Below, in pieces: positions 9,901 through 19,000 of a DNA stretch of 64,000 nucleotides; position 1 is the first letter of the stretch; each line of letters begins with the position of its first letter. The position numbers were made by a program, and so were the translations under genes. Location: the NCBI RefSeq assembly GCF_000346485.2, contig NZ_KQ976354.1, positions 9,368,666-9,432,665 on the forward strand, read 5' to 3'. A model generated the notes under the pieces. The model searched no databases. It was not told the DNA's origin and was given only the letters and a program-made list of their open reading frames with translations. The stretch comes from Scytonema hofmannii PCC 7110. Its GTDB lineage: Bacteria > Cyanobacteriota > Cyanobacteriia > Cyanobacteriales > Nostocaceae.

Positions 9901-11737
9901 ATTCCAGGGAAAATAGGGCGGGTTGAAGATAGGCTGGTCTATTTAACAACAGTGCTTGTTGGTCTGATTGCGGATACAGAACAGAAAGTAGCGATTGTTC
10001 TAGATGGGGACGCAACAAGTCATCGCATTCCTCTAGTGCTTGGCGAAACGTCGGTTGAGTGTTGTAAAGTTCTTGTCCCATATCTGGGTAATAAGAACCC
10101 TGTCCCGCGAACAGAAAAGCGATTTTCGGGGACTTTTTGCTCTGTACTTGCCCGCTCAATACACCCGACTGCTGGGCCGGGAAAACCTTTAACTGATTGT
10201 GCAACTGTGCGGTTGATGCAGTGATGATCGCGAGGCGATGGGCAAAATGCGATCGCCCTGTATTGGCAGTAAAACAGATGTCTTTCGTATTTTTTTTAAG
10301 ATTAAAAGTCAAGTATTTGTCATAAGATTTAACTAAATCTTGCAATGCGGTTTCACTTTTCGCGGAAAGAGTCAGCAAATGAACAGTGGGTGGTTTTTCT
10401 CTCCTGCTCCCTTCTTCCTGCTCCAGAGCTGTTTGATGATTATCCTGCTGACTTATGCCTTCTAAAACCACATGGGCATTCGTCCCACCAAAGCTAAAGG
10501 AACTGACCCCGGCTAAGGGTAGGCTCTCCCCTTCTGGCCAAGGCGCGAGGGTTTGCTGGACTCGCAGTGGCAGCTTGTCAAAAGGAATGTAGGGATTTGG
10601 TTGCTGAAAATGGAGGCTCGGTGGTATTTGGCAGTGTTGGAGAGACAGTGCTACTTTAATCAATCCCGCAATCCCGGCAGCTGTCTCGGCGTGTCCGATA
10701 TTCGTTTTCACCGAACCGACGGCGCAATACTGTCCGGGAGGGCGACCCTCAGCCAGCACTTTCCCCAGCACCTTCATTTCGATGGGATCTCCCAGCTTTG
10801 TCCCCGTCCCATGAGCCTCAATGTACTGCACGCGACCGGGGGAAACGCCAGCTTGACGGTAGGCTGCTCGCAACACAGCCTCTTGAGCGTGGGAATTGGG
10901 GGCTGTCAGTCCATTACTACGCCCATCCTGGTTAACCGCACTGCCACGGATGACCGCATAAATGGGGTCGCGATCGCTGAGGGCTTGGGAGAGAGGCTTC
11001 AAAACGACAATCCCCGCTCCCTCACTGCGAACGTAGCCGTTAGCCCTGCTATCAAAAGCTTTGCAACGACCGTCAGGAGCCATAAATCCGGCTTGAGAAA
11101 AGCTGACGGTAATCCATGGGGATAACATCACCCGCACCCCTCCCGCGATCGCCATCGTGGATTCTCCACTCCAGAGGCTCTGACAGGCCAAGTGAACGGC
11201 AACAAGGGAAGAAGAGCAAGCCGTATCCACCCCCAAGCTCGGGCCAGTAAGATTTAATAAGTAAGAAATGCGGTTCGCTGCAATACAATTCGTGTTACCC
11301 GTGCCTGCGTGAGCGTCAACGCTAGCGGGATTCTCCATCAGCAGGGCATAGTAGTCAAAGCTATTGATACCCATAAACACTCCCGTCTGCGTCCCAGCCA
11401 AACGCTCCGGCATTTGTCCGGCATCTTCTAGGGCTTCCCAAGTCACTTCTAGCAACAGCCTCTGCTGGGGGTCGAGGCTGACAGCTTCTCGCGGGGAAAT
11501 TTTGAAAAATTCAGGATCGAAGCGATCGATATCCGCCAAAAATCCCCCCCAACGGGTATTCATTTTGTGAGGAGTGGTAGGATCGGGGTCGTAAAACGAA
11601 TCTGCATCCCAGCGATCGCTTGGCACTTCAGTAATCGCATCCACTCCATCCCGCAACAACTGCCAGAAAGCTTCTTTATCCTTAGCTCCTGGAAAACGAC
11701 ATCCTATGCCGACAATTGCGATTGGTTCCCTATTCAT
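6944..11737 (-). CDS. Type I polyketide synthase module fused to an aminotransferase (KS-AT-ACP-AMT)
   Basis: A 1597-aa megasynthase. Ketosynthase: about residues 1-425, Cys174 in DTACSSS, His309 in EAHGTGT, His349 in NIGHAE. Acyltransferase: about 540-840, Ser633 in GHSLGEYPAA; HGFH at 733-736 predicts malonyl-CoA. ACP: about 910-985, phosphopantetheine Ser944 in GADSIVL. Class III PLP aminotransferase of the glutamate-semialdehyde type: about 1175-1590, DEVLTGFR and Lys1421 in YGKVVGGG. There is no KR, DH, ER, TE or NRPS domain. This order is known from mycosubtilin/iturin loading modules and part of McyE, where a beta-keto thioester becomes a beta-amine. ATG 11737 is chosen because the KS begins there (EPIAIVGIGCRFPG) and it lies just after the P450 stop. 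The ACP-AMT linker carries a proline-rich repeat insert. Confidence 0.95.
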   Translation of the reverse strand: MNREPIAIVGIGCRFPGAKDKEAFWQLLRDGVDAITEVPSDRWDADSFYDPDPTTPHKMNTRWGGFLADIDRFDPEFFKISPREAVSLDPQQRLLLEVTWEALEDAGQMPERLAGTQTGVFMGINSFDYYALLMENPASVDAHAGTGNTNCIAANRISYLLNLTGPSLGVDTACSSSLVAVHLACQSLWSGESTMAIAGGVRVMLSPWITVSFSQAGFMAPDGRCKAFDSRANGYVRSEGAGIVVLKPLSQALSDRDPIYAVIRGSAVNQDGRSNGLTAPNSHAQEAVLRAAYRQAGVSPGRVQYIEAHGTGTKLGDPIEMKVLGKVLAEGRPPGQYCAVGSVKTNIGHAETAAGIAGLIKVALSLQHCQIPPSLHFQQPNPYIPFDKLPLRVQQTLAPWPEGESLPLAGVSSFSFGGTNAHVVLEGISQQDNHQTALEQEEGSRREKPPTVHLLTLSAKSETALQDLVKSYDKYLTFNLKKNTKDICFTANTGRSHFAHRLAIITASTAQLHNQLKVFPAQQSGVLSGQVQSKKSPKIAFLFAGQGSYYPDMGQELYNTQPTFRQALEECDDLLRPHLEQSLLSVLYPQSDQQALLLNRPAYLQPALFSLEYALAQLWQSWGIMPAIVMGHSLGEYPAACIAGAFSLEAGLELIAQRGSLMEKLSQKGQMAVVFADREQVAEAIAPYHNQVTIAAINGPKNTVISGEAEAMGKVLDRLESDGLTTQVMQVSHGFHSHLIEPILDEFAEIAHQVQYRPARIPFVSTLTGEKLQPQQRLDAQYWRRQTREPVQFAAGIQTLVQEGYDVFLEIGPHPILIGMGKRCLSENSYTWLPSLKKGHKDWQAILSSLSHLYIKGIEINWTEFTRCYQGQKLHLPTYPFQRQRYWIDLPKPMNVKESSTQPPKTDSKGAIASKLQTIMARVMQTEPERVSVQSNFLEVGADSIVLIDAVRRIQDTFGIQVSIAQLFEELPTIDSLATYISQNLSADFSLSFATDARPQVQSVASITSSKPQESDRAVPLARIQSQQEKNTYLERFIAQQLDLMAQQLELLRNNMLPEKSVNSLPVGETKPESNGNSNLLKNDPITVIQEKIPLPLPPSPPIPRGGTESPYPLTPIGNSSTKEFKPNRTLRKDSADSLNPSQQNYLQMFIERYTKRTQKSKQRSQAYRPVLADRRSAFGFWNLTKEMFYPIVGEKSQGARLWDVDSNEYIDLTMGFGVHLFGHKAPFITAALEEQIQQGIQIGPQSQLAGEVAELIAEMTGMERVVFCNSGTEAVMTAVRLARAATGRDRIAIFSGSYHGHFDSTLVIPQIGDNKLHAVPLVPGVPQKIADDVLVLTYDDPKSLEIINAHAHELAAVLVEPVQSRRPDLQPKEFLQQLRQLTQEKQVTLIFDEVLTGFRVHPGGCQAVFGVKADLAVYGKVVGGGLPIGVVAGSPYYMDRIDGGMWLYGDNSYPEVPMTFFAGTFCKNPLTMAAARAVLRQMKMQGGTLQQQLNQRTAQLAATLNAFFKQEGLPIEVTHFASFFRFSFAGNVSEFYLPIEFELLFYHLIEKGVYIWEGRTCFLSVAHTEEDIDRVIGAVKDSVLSLSHIFMEHRRL
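8389..8459. repeat. GGGGGTAGGG-type repeat inside the PKS linker
   Basis: A G-rich repeat containing the palindrome-like GGGGGACTCGGTGCCCCC reads in frame as the Pro-rich segment PLPLPPSPPIPRGGTES (about residues 1094-1110), between the ACP and the aminotransferase. It looks like an intergenic-type repeat that entered a tolerant linker. Confidence 0.7.
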
Positions 11738-11766
11738 AATCCTTATCAAATTCAAAATCAAGAAAT

Positions 11767-12999
11767 TTATCTTCGTTTGCCAAAGGTCACTGGAAGAGCC
11801 TGCAAACCCCGTAAAAAAATGTTCTCTCGCCATTCCGGTGTGTCTGTCTGAAGTTGTAGGGCGGGCAAGCGTTGAATTAGGCTATTAATAGCAATCTGAC
11901 CTTGAATGCGTGCCAAACCCGATCCCAAACAATAGTGAATGCCATCACCAAAGGCAAGGTGACGGTTGTCGGGACGAGTAAGATCGAGCCTATCGGGGTC
12001 GGGAAACTGCTCTGGATCGCGATTGGCTGACCCTAGCAACAGAAAAACGGGTAGACCTTTGCGGATGGTTTTGCCACCAATTTCCAGACTGTCGATAGCT
12101 GTCCTACCGCAAATTTGCAAGGGGCTTTCGTATCGCAGCAGTTCTTCAACCGCATTTTGAATCAGCAATGGATTCTCTTTCAGCTTTTCAAGCTGATGAG
12201 GATGGCGCAGCAAAGACAACATACCATTGCCAATTAGATTTACCGTAGTTTCTTCGCCACTAGCAAACAGTAACATACAAGTTACCAATAGCTCGTCTTC
12301 AGTTAACTTATCTTGCTCGTCTCTAGCTTGAATGAGGGCGCTAATCAAATCTTTCTGGGGATGCTGTCGGCGCTCGGCAATCAGATCGATTAAATAATCC
12401 CGAAACTCTAACACCGCTTGATTGACTTCTTCACCCAGATTTGACGACTTCATCGGGTCAAAGATATGCGCTAACCAATGAGACCATTGTTTAAGCTGGC
12501 TGCGATCTGCCTCTGGTATCCCCAATAACTCAGAAATCGTCCTCACTGGTAGCGGACGGGAGAAATCAGCAATAATATCCATAGTCCCAGCACCCTCAAC
12601 GCGATCGAGTAGCTCGTTTACAAAATTTACAATGCGCGATCGCATCTCCTCCATCACACGAGCGTTAAATGCTTTGCTTGCGAGCCTTCGCAATCTGGTG
12701 TGGTCGGGCGGATCGCGAAAAAATAAACACTGGCTGCTCAGGGATACTACGGGAGAAGGAGTTCCTTGTTGTCTGGAATATCGAGAAATGTGGGATTGCG
12801 CGGAACTGAGGCGCGGATCGCGCAAGGCTTGAACCACATCCGTATAGCGACTGATAATCCATATACCCAAAGAACTCATGTGAATGGGGTCTTCGGTGCG
12901 GAGATGGGTATAGATCGGGTAAGGATCGGTGTGAAACTCCGGTAGAAAAGGATTAAATTTAAACGTTACTTTTCCATTTTGACTGGCAACGGTTTGCAT
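11767..12999 (-). CDS. Cytochrome P450 (bacterial class I type)
   Basis: A 410-aa soluble P450. The heme-ligand loop is FGDGIHYCLGSGLA with Cys357; the I-helix oxygen-activation motif is ASGEETT; the ExxR of the K helix lies in VEELLRYESP. It needs a separate ferredoxin and reductase, and neither is encoded in the window. It lies between the FAAL and PKS genes on the same strand, and its stop is 29 bp before the PKS start, so it is probably co-transcribed. The likely substrate is the carrier-bound fatty or beta-amino acyl chain, or the finished peptide, with hydroxylation most probable. The substrate is inference from position only. Confidence 0.93.
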   Translation of the reverse strand: MQTVASQNGKVTFKFNPFLPEFHTDPYPIYTHLRTEDPIHMSSLGIWIISRYTDVVQALRDPRLSSAQSHISRYSRQQGTPSPVVSLSSQCLFFRDPPDHTRLRRLASKAFNARVMEEMRSRIVNFVNELLDRVEGAGTMDIIADFSRPLPVRTISELLGIPEADRSQLKQWSHWLAHIFDPMKSSNLGEEVNQAVLEFRDYLIDLIAERRQHPQKDLISALIQARDEQDKLTEDELLVTCMLLFASGEETTVNLIGNGMLSLLRHPHQLEKLKENPLLIQNAVEELLRYESPLQICGRTAIDSLEIGGKTIRKGLPVFLLLGSANRDPEQFPDPDRLDLTRPDNRHLAFGDGIHYCLGSGLARIQGQIAINSLIQRLPALQLQTDTPEWRENIFLRGLQALPVTFGKRR

Positions 13000-13105
13000 A
13001 GTTTTTTTCTTAAATCAGTATTTATTTTGGATATTGAACCGCAGAGGCGCAGAGGACGCAGAGAGAGGAAAGAGAAATAATTTCGACACAAACGGATTTG
13101 ATATT

Positions 13106-13257
13106 GGACATCTCCAGAAATTTCTTCTCCTCTTTCTTCGTGCTCTTTGCGTCTTCGCGGTTTATTTAATTAATCTTCGAGTGGGATAGGAGTAATTATG
13201 CATTACCCGAAAATATTGGTAGGGGCGCAAGGCCGCCGCGCCCCTATATCTTTTCCG
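13106..13257. repeat. Inverted-repeat element of the GGCGC family, interrupted by a second element
   Basis: Read on the minus strand this matches the elements at 21545-21669 and 38558-38651: a GGAGATGTC/ACATCTCC end, AATTATGCATTACCC, then a GC-rich core AGGGGCGCAAGGCC. Its middle is split by about 70 bp (13122-13193) of the second family (CTCTTTGCGTCTTCGCGG ... GGGATAGGAGT). The end of the FAAL gene, with its TAA stop, lies inside this element. A partial reversed copy of the second family also lies at about 13038-13075. Confidence 0.65.
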
Positions 13258-15281
13258 GAGTTTAATAATTGAGCAAGATAGCGTGCAAGTTCTTCAATGT
13301 TCGGATATTCCCAGAACAGTGTCGGTTCGACTTCGTACCCCAACCAGTCTATTAATTCGCCCGTAATAGCGATCGCTACCGATGAATCCAGACCGTAGTA
13401 AGCGAAGGCTTCCTGAATGTCGATCTCCTCTGAAGCGATTTTTAACTCCTTTGACAAGCGAAAAACCAGCCAAGCTTGGATCTGTTCTGCCGTTATTGAC
13501 GAGGGTTCAGCATCGAAGGATTGTCGCCAAAATTCGGCTGATGCTTGCAAATCTACATCCATCGGAGGCGGTTCTTGCCAATTGCCGACAATCTCTAATG
13601 TACCTTTTAAAAAACCAGTGCGACAGGAATGGCGCTGAATCTTGCCGCTAGAGGTCTTGGGTATAGTCCCTGTTTTTAGCAGTACGATAGCATAAACTTG
13701 CAGTTCATATGCTTCTGAGATAGCTTGACGGATGGCACCAACTACCTGGTTAATATCTAGCTGGCGCAGATAATGCCGCTCTACTTCCTGGGCGATCGCC
13801 AGCCGTTCCACCCCATCGACTTCTATTGTAAAGGCTGCACCGCCAGCAATACGAAGAGCAGGGTGACTTTGTTCTACAGTCAGTTCGATATCTTGGGGAT
13901 AATAATTGTGTCCCCGGATAATAATTAAATCCTTGAGGCGACCAGTAATAAACAGTTCGCCATCCTGCAAAAATCCCAAGTCCCCGGTACGCAGGAAAGG
14001 TCTTGTCTGGGTATCAGCTAGATAAGCTTGAAAAGTCTGTTCGCTTGCTTCGGGCTGATTCCAATATCCTAGAGCAACACTGGAACCGGATACCCAAATT
14101 TCTCCCACCCGACCGGACGAACACTGAGTTAAGGTTTTTGGATCGGCAATGACAATCTTTTGGTCAAGCCACGCCCGACCGAGACCGACAAGAGTTTGAC
14201 TATTTTCTGACTCCCCACAAACTACCTGGTTTTGCTCAATAGCTTTTCTATCGACCTGGGAGATAATGGGCGCAGCAGTTTTCAACCCGCCAGAAACAAT
14301 TAGAGTTCCTTCAGCCATCCCATAACAGGGATAAAAAGCTTCTCGCCGAAAACCACAGGGAGCAAACGCTTCGACAAATCGCTCCAGAGTTTCTGCTCGA
14401 ATGGGTTCAGCGCCATTGAAAGCTACCTCCCAGCTACTCAAGTCAAGATTTACCCGTTGTTCGGGCGTTATTTTGCTAATACACAGTTCGTAAGCAAAAT
14501 TGGGACCGCCACTAGTAGTCGCTTTGAATTGAGAAATTGCTTCCAGCCAGCGAATCGGCTTTTGCAAAAATGCTACAGGGGACATGAGAGTGACGGGAAA
14601 TCCTGCATAAACGGGTTGCAATACTCCCCCAATCAATCCCATGTCGTGGTAAGGAGGCAACCAAATCACCCCTTGGCTGTGAGGCGTATGCTGGAAGCAC
14701 CGATAGATATGTTCCGAATTGTGAAGCAGATTGCCATGAGTTACCATAACTCCTTTCGGCATGGCAGTAGAGCCAGAGGTGTACTGAAGAAATGCTAAGG
14801 TGTCGTTAGCGATCGCGGGTTTTTGCCATTGCTGTTCTAATTGACTTGGGATGGTATCCGTAGTTAGCCAGAAAAGTGCTTTCAGTTCTTGATTTGTGGA
14901 AAATCGTCGCTCTAGATCGGATAAAGTTGAGGTATCTGTTAAGATGATTTTAGGCTGAGCATCAGCGATAATACTGAGCAGACGTTCTAAAAAGCGATCG
15001 CGTCGGGGCGGATATGCGGGAACAGCCACAACTTCAGCATACAAACACCCAAAAAAAGCGCTAACGAACTCTAGACCGGGAGAATAGAGCAGTAAAGCCC
15101 TTTCACCCTCCAGTCCCAAGGATTGTAGTTGAGCTGCTATCGCCCTTGCTTGTCGATCTAAGCTTTGATAAGTCAAGCGATCGGATGCTATTTCCCCATC
15201 CTCCAAAAAGACCAAAGCCAATCGGTCAGGTTCGTTTAACGCTCTGGAGTGCAAAATATCAATAAAACTTAAAATTTCCAT
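13203..15281 (-). CDS. Fatty acyl-AMP ligase fused to an acyl carrier protein (FAAL-ACP)
   Basis: A 692-aa protein. Residues 1-580 form an ANL-superfamily adenylating domain of the FAAL type, with P-loop YTSGSTAMPKG at about 167-177 and the FAAL-like segments WLPPYHDMGLIGG and YGMAEGT. Residues about 600-675 are an ACP with Ser633 in YGLDSS. FAALs activate free fatty acids as acyl-AMP and pass them to a carrier protein, here in cis. Together with the KS-AT-ACP-AMT protein this gives a complete start for a beta-amino fatty acid. ATG 15281 is preferred: an earlier ATG at 15296 lies inside a tandem TGACCAA repeat. The last residues (about ARRPCAPTNIFG) come from a dispersed repeat and are not part of the fold. 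Confidence 0.93.
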   Translation of the reverse strand: MEILSFIDILHSRALNEPDRLALVFLEDGEIASDRLTYQSLDRQARAIAAQLQSLGLEGERALLLYSPGLEFVSAFFGCLYAEVVAVPAYPPRRDRFLERLLSIIADAQPKIILTDTSTLSDLERRFSTNQELKALFWLTTDTIPSQLEQQWQKPAIANDTLAFLQYTSGSTAMPKGVMVTHGNLLHNSEHIYRCFQHTPHSQGVIWLPPYHDMGLIGGVLQPVYAGFPVTLMSPVAFLQKPIRWLEAISQFKATTSGGPNFAYELCISKITPEQRVNLDLSSWEVAFNGAEPIRAETLERFVEAFAPCGFRREAFYPCYGMAEGTLIVSGGLKTAAPIISQVDRKAIEQNQVVCGESENSQTLVGLGRAWLDQKIVIADPKTLTQCSSGRVGEIWVSGSSVALGYWNQPEASEQTFQAYLADTQTRPFLRTGDLGFLQDGELFITGRLKDLIIIRGHNYYPQDIELTVEQSHPALRIAGGAAFTIEVDGVERLAIAQEVERHYLRQLDINQVVGAIRQAISEAYELQVYAIVLLKTGTIPKTSSGKIQRHSCRTGFLKGTLEIVGNWQEPPPMDVDLQASAEFWRQSFDAEPSSITAEQIQAWLVFRLSKELKIASEEIDIQEAFAYYGLDSSVAIAITGELIDWLGYEVEPTLFWEYPNIEELARYLAQLLNSGKDIGARRPCAPTNIFG

Positions 15282-15292
15282 GCTAATATTCG

Positions 15293-15325
15293 TCATTGGT
15301 CATTGGTCATTGGTCATTGGTCATT
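15293..15325. repeat. TCATTGG heptamer array
   Basis: About four and a half units of TCATTGG directly upstream of the FAAL start. They supply a false upstream ATG. Related degenerate units recur at about 15431-15455. Confidence 0.85.
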
Positions 15326-15430
15326 ACTCCCTTCCCGCCCAAAGATTACCTATCTAAATGAACCGCAAAGACGCAAAGAGCGCAAAGAAAAAGGAACATA
15401 TGTTCGTTAGTCTTATAGCGGAAAGGGAGT
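15326..15430. repeat. 105-bp MITE-like element, copy 1
   Basis: The ends ACTCCCTTCCCGCC and GCGGAAAGGGAGT form imperfect terminal inverted repeats. The interior carries AACCGCAAAGACGCAAAGAG. An equal-length copy in opposite orientation is at 15901-16005 and another at 38321-38426. It has no coding capacity. The size, ends and dispersion fit a MITE-like element, but I see no clear target duplication. Confidence 0.7.
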
Positions 15431-15494
15431 AGTCATTGGTCATTAGTCATTGGTAAGGATTTCGGGTCTGTTGACATTGCAATTCTTGCGTGAG

Positions 15495-15857
15495 TTAAAC
15501 CAAAGTTTTTTTGCTGACTTTACGAAACTTGAATATTCGTTGCTGATAGTATCCTGACGCGAACGCTTGGTATCTTTCAGATCCAGGCGAACATATAAAG
15601 TTAGTTATTGAGAGCCGCTCTGACTCATCTTGGAAGAGATTATTATCTTGAAATATCTTTAGGTATTGTTCTGTTTTTTCATCGCATGACAGAAGAACAT
15701 TATGGGAAATGTCTATATCTGTTACAACCTCAAACCCTATAGATGTAATGAGCTTTAAGTTAATATCCATCTTTTTGGCATCCAACAGGCTGTTTACCGA
15801 TTCGTAATACTTCTTTACGATGGCTTTCTTAAAACTAGATGTTAATGAAAAATGCAT
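15495..15857 (-). CDS. Unrecognised 120-aa protein within the biosynthetic locus
   Basis: A 120-aa soluble protein, lysine-rich at both ends, with no signal peptide, membrane segment or Gly-Gly motif. I do not recognise its family. The gene is probably real: a very strong Shine-Dalgarno (AGGAAGGAGGT) stands just before ATG 15857. It has the same orientation as, and lies between, LanM and FAAL-ACP, and each intergenic gap around it has been entered by a 105-bp element. Possible roles are a chaperone, an accessory binding protein or an immunity factor of the pathway. None has direct support. Confidence 0.65.
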   Translation of the reverse strand: MHFSLTSSFKKAIVKKYYESVNSLLDAKKMDINLKLITSIGFEVVTDIDISHNVLLSCDEKTEQYLKIFQDNNLFQDESERLSITNFICSPGSERYQAFASGYYQQRIFKFRKVSKKTLV

Positions 15858-15900
15858 CTTACCTCCTTCCTGGTATTAGGATTATTGATGACTTTTAATT

Positions 15901-16005
15901 ACTCCCTTTCCGCCATAAGATTACCGATTCCCTTCTCCTCTTTCTTTGCGCTCTTTGCGTCTTTGCGGTTCATTTAATTAAGTAATCTTTAAGCGGGATA
16001 GGAGT
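15901..16005. repeat. 105-bp MITE-like element, copy 2
   Basis: It begins ACTCCCTTTCCGCC, carries CTCTTTGCGTCTTTGCGG in the middle and ends AGCGGGATAGGAGT. It is inverted relative to the copy at 15326-15430 and lies between the LanM stop and the 120-aa gene. A further degenerate piece of the family is present at about 19350-19400, just upstream of LanM. Confidence 0.7.
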
Positions 16006-16034
16006 CATCTCCCCCTCTCACCAATCCCCGCAGT

Positions 16035-19000
16035 TTAATCCCACAACAACACCGAAGGTAATAAGTTCGGTTCCGCTAACCGCAATAGTTCGTAACCAAT
16101 ACCAGCGACTCCCCGAAAGAACCCTGGATGGTAAACTCCTTGTGTAACTTTGTGGAATATATGAAAACCCCCCGTTTGTTTGGCTCGCTCCACCACCCAA
16201 GCAATGTGCTGAGGAACTGTTTCGAGTAACTCTGGTCGGGAAAGCCGTCGGGATGCTTCTAGCAACACGTCAACCCGCCCAAAATTCCCACAACAGAGAT
16301 GATCCACTCCCAACCAGGGAAATTTCTGGGTCGCTTGGAGGGCGATGTCAATATCTTGCCGAATTTCAGGAGCATCAAGATATTTTAAGCTTCCCAAACG
16401 AGCTAGACCAATTCCCGGCGCTCCATGACACCAACTAGTCATAAAAGCGGGTTGGTTGTTCTTAAGGATGAACGGTCGAAAGTCAGGCCAATTTTGCGCC
16501 TCTTGTGAAAAGACGCTGGTTTCGTAGGCGATCGCTTCTTTGGCGGTTTCTAAGTAAGTCGGGTCTGAAGTCACGCCGTACAATCGCAGCAAAGCATAGG
16601 CAATACCAGCTGCTCCGTGAGAAAATCCGGTTAGCGGTTTTTCTAGCCCCATTGTTTTCCAAGTTTTGTAACCCGTTTCGCTGACGGAGCGACGCGCAAG
16701 CAAGTGCTGACCGCAGATCATCGCTATTTCTAGCGCTGAGGAATCACCCGTCGCCTGGTACAGCGATAATAATCCCAGCAGCGCCCCTGCTGTTCCCATA
16801 CTGATGTCTAAGTTGCGATCGCTGATAATATCTGTGGGAGTTATCAAGAAGGCAAGTTGTCTAGCATCTTCCAGGAGTGCTGGCTCTTCCAAAAATTGGC
16901 TGACCTTGACTAGCGCATAAAGTATTGAGCCAAAACCACCAGTAGCACCCAGATCGACGGACATTTTCAGTAGTTGATAAGCTTTAGAATTGTTCAGGAT
17001 TCTGCGGAGCAGCTTGAGAGCAGACAAAGCCAAGTCTCGATACCCGGCTCCTCCCGTAACCCTTTCTAGAGCAGCCAAGAATAAAGCAATCCCGCACCCG
17101 CCTTCCAAGCCGAAATCTATTAATTGTAATTGAAGTTTTCCTGTTTGCGGCATATACTCCAAACCAGTCCAACGGGCAATTCCATCAGCTGTGTAAATTG
17201 CCTTATCCTTGAGATCGGTAGCAATCGCCAGTGCTTGCTGCAACATCGCTTCCCGACTTAAAGGTGTAAAGTCATCGAACTCAGGCTCCTGATACTCGAA
17301 CACAGTGGCACTTTCAAGGTCGGTGGCAACTAGCGCATAAAGAGAACCCCTGATAATAGCAGTCTGCTGTGTCAGGTCTTCAGCGCTAAGTTGCTGTAGG
17401 CGAGCAATGACCGAGTTGTAGCTAGGTTCGCGGAACACTCCGACAATGGTTTCTTCTGGAGAAATAATCAGTGCATTGTTGTCTGAGTAAGCACTCAAGT
17501 AAGGCATATCTAATTGCGCCAATGCCTCCTCTTCCCGCCCCAGCAGTTGCCAGCAGTCAGGTTTTTCGTCACAGGCGAGGAACGCTCTGCTAAGTATGTC
17601 CAATTCGATGCTGAAGTCTGCACCATTTTGAAGAAACTGGGGGGCGAGGGCATTTTTTAGCACGACTCCATAAAGCCTGGTATTGCGAAAGAGAAAACGC
17701 ACTTTCTGACGAGCCAGAGAAGCTAAGGGTCCGTCAGGTACTAAAATAGCTTCTTGGCGATCAAGCAAGAAGTCATACATTTGTCGAAAGCCATCGACAA
17801 TTTCCTCTATATAACCATTCAGCGAACAGACAACGCCGTCGAGGGTGGGTAAATTGGCTTGGTGCGCTAGTTTGCCATACCGTTGTCCTAACGCCATGCG
17901 ATCGGTGTTAATGTTATGCCAAGTTAGGATTTGATAGGGTATTTGCTGTTCGCCAACTCCCCCTAATCCACTGACATCGAAGAGCGTGTGCCCATCGGGA
18001 CTCATTTCCCAGTTTGGCAACAGACCCGTACTGAGTACAGAATTATCGAGTATCTGATTGACTAAGGTTTGCAACTCTCCATAATCGCCCCGATCCTCCA
18101 GTCCCCGAATTTCCGGTTGTAGCAGGGTTTCTAAATCGATCGGGACGGGATGCTCGCCACTAGCAATGAGGTTTTCATAGTGGCAATCTTTGCCTTTTAA
18201 GGCATAAAGCAGACACAGCAGAACTCCCGCTCGTCGATAGTATCGCTTGACAGCTGACTCGTTTTCACAGGGTAATTGCGCCACATACTCAACCCAGCCA
18301 TAACTAGAGTGGTCAATAACTTTGAGCACCTTGAAAGGCAAAGGCATTCCTTGCTCGTTTAACCAAGACAGTAACTGAAAATAAGCCCCCTCTAGTCCTA
18401 GAGTTCTGGGTTTATAAACCAGCTTCAGACCGCAACTAAATTCAATAATAATCACACAACGCCCGCAATTGTGAGCATCGCCAATATCTAGATTTAGCTT
18501 CACAATCTGTCCCAATACACCTTCAGCCTGGAAGATTTGCTGAATTTCCGACCAGTCTTTTACCAAGCGCTGAAGAAACTCACCAATCGCTTCTACCCAC
18601 AAGTTGATAGTTGTTGCCAATAACCGAGCTAAGACGCTGTATTTCTGGAACAGAGACAGCAGATTGTTGCTAAGTAGCTGCTCGATAAACTGCTGGTAAA
18701 GTTCTCTAGAGAGACTACCAGAAGAGTGCGCTACTGAAGAAACTAGGCTCGCTCGTCTAAAATTACGAAAAGTCACAAATTCTGCTTGCAGGGTTTGCGA
18801 GCCAACACTAGCGAGCTTTTTTAAGAGATTGCGCTCTAGAATTACCTGAACTGATGGCTCCAGCAACTGATATCCACCGTTAGCCCGAGCAAGGAGTTTT
18901 TTTCTAGCCACCTCCACAAATGATATAAAAACAGTTTCAAAAGGAATTGGATCTTCGGGGTCTACAAAACGGTACTGACTCGAATTGTCTTTCTCCAAGG

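Noticed and set aside
10553-11125. 190-aa plus-strand frame within the PKS
   Set aside because: It is antisense to the conserved ketosynthase, and its composition is that of a reverse-frame shadow.
11738-11833. Longer start for the PKS (32 more residues)
   Set aside because: It would overlap the P450 gene, and the extra residues have no match to the ketosynthase, which begins at MNREPIAIVG.
6944-15281. The locus as a plain NRPS/PKS lipopeptide cluster
   Set aside because: There is no condensation, adenylation (amino acid) or thioesterase domain in the window, and the neighbouring peptide gene set is ribosomal.
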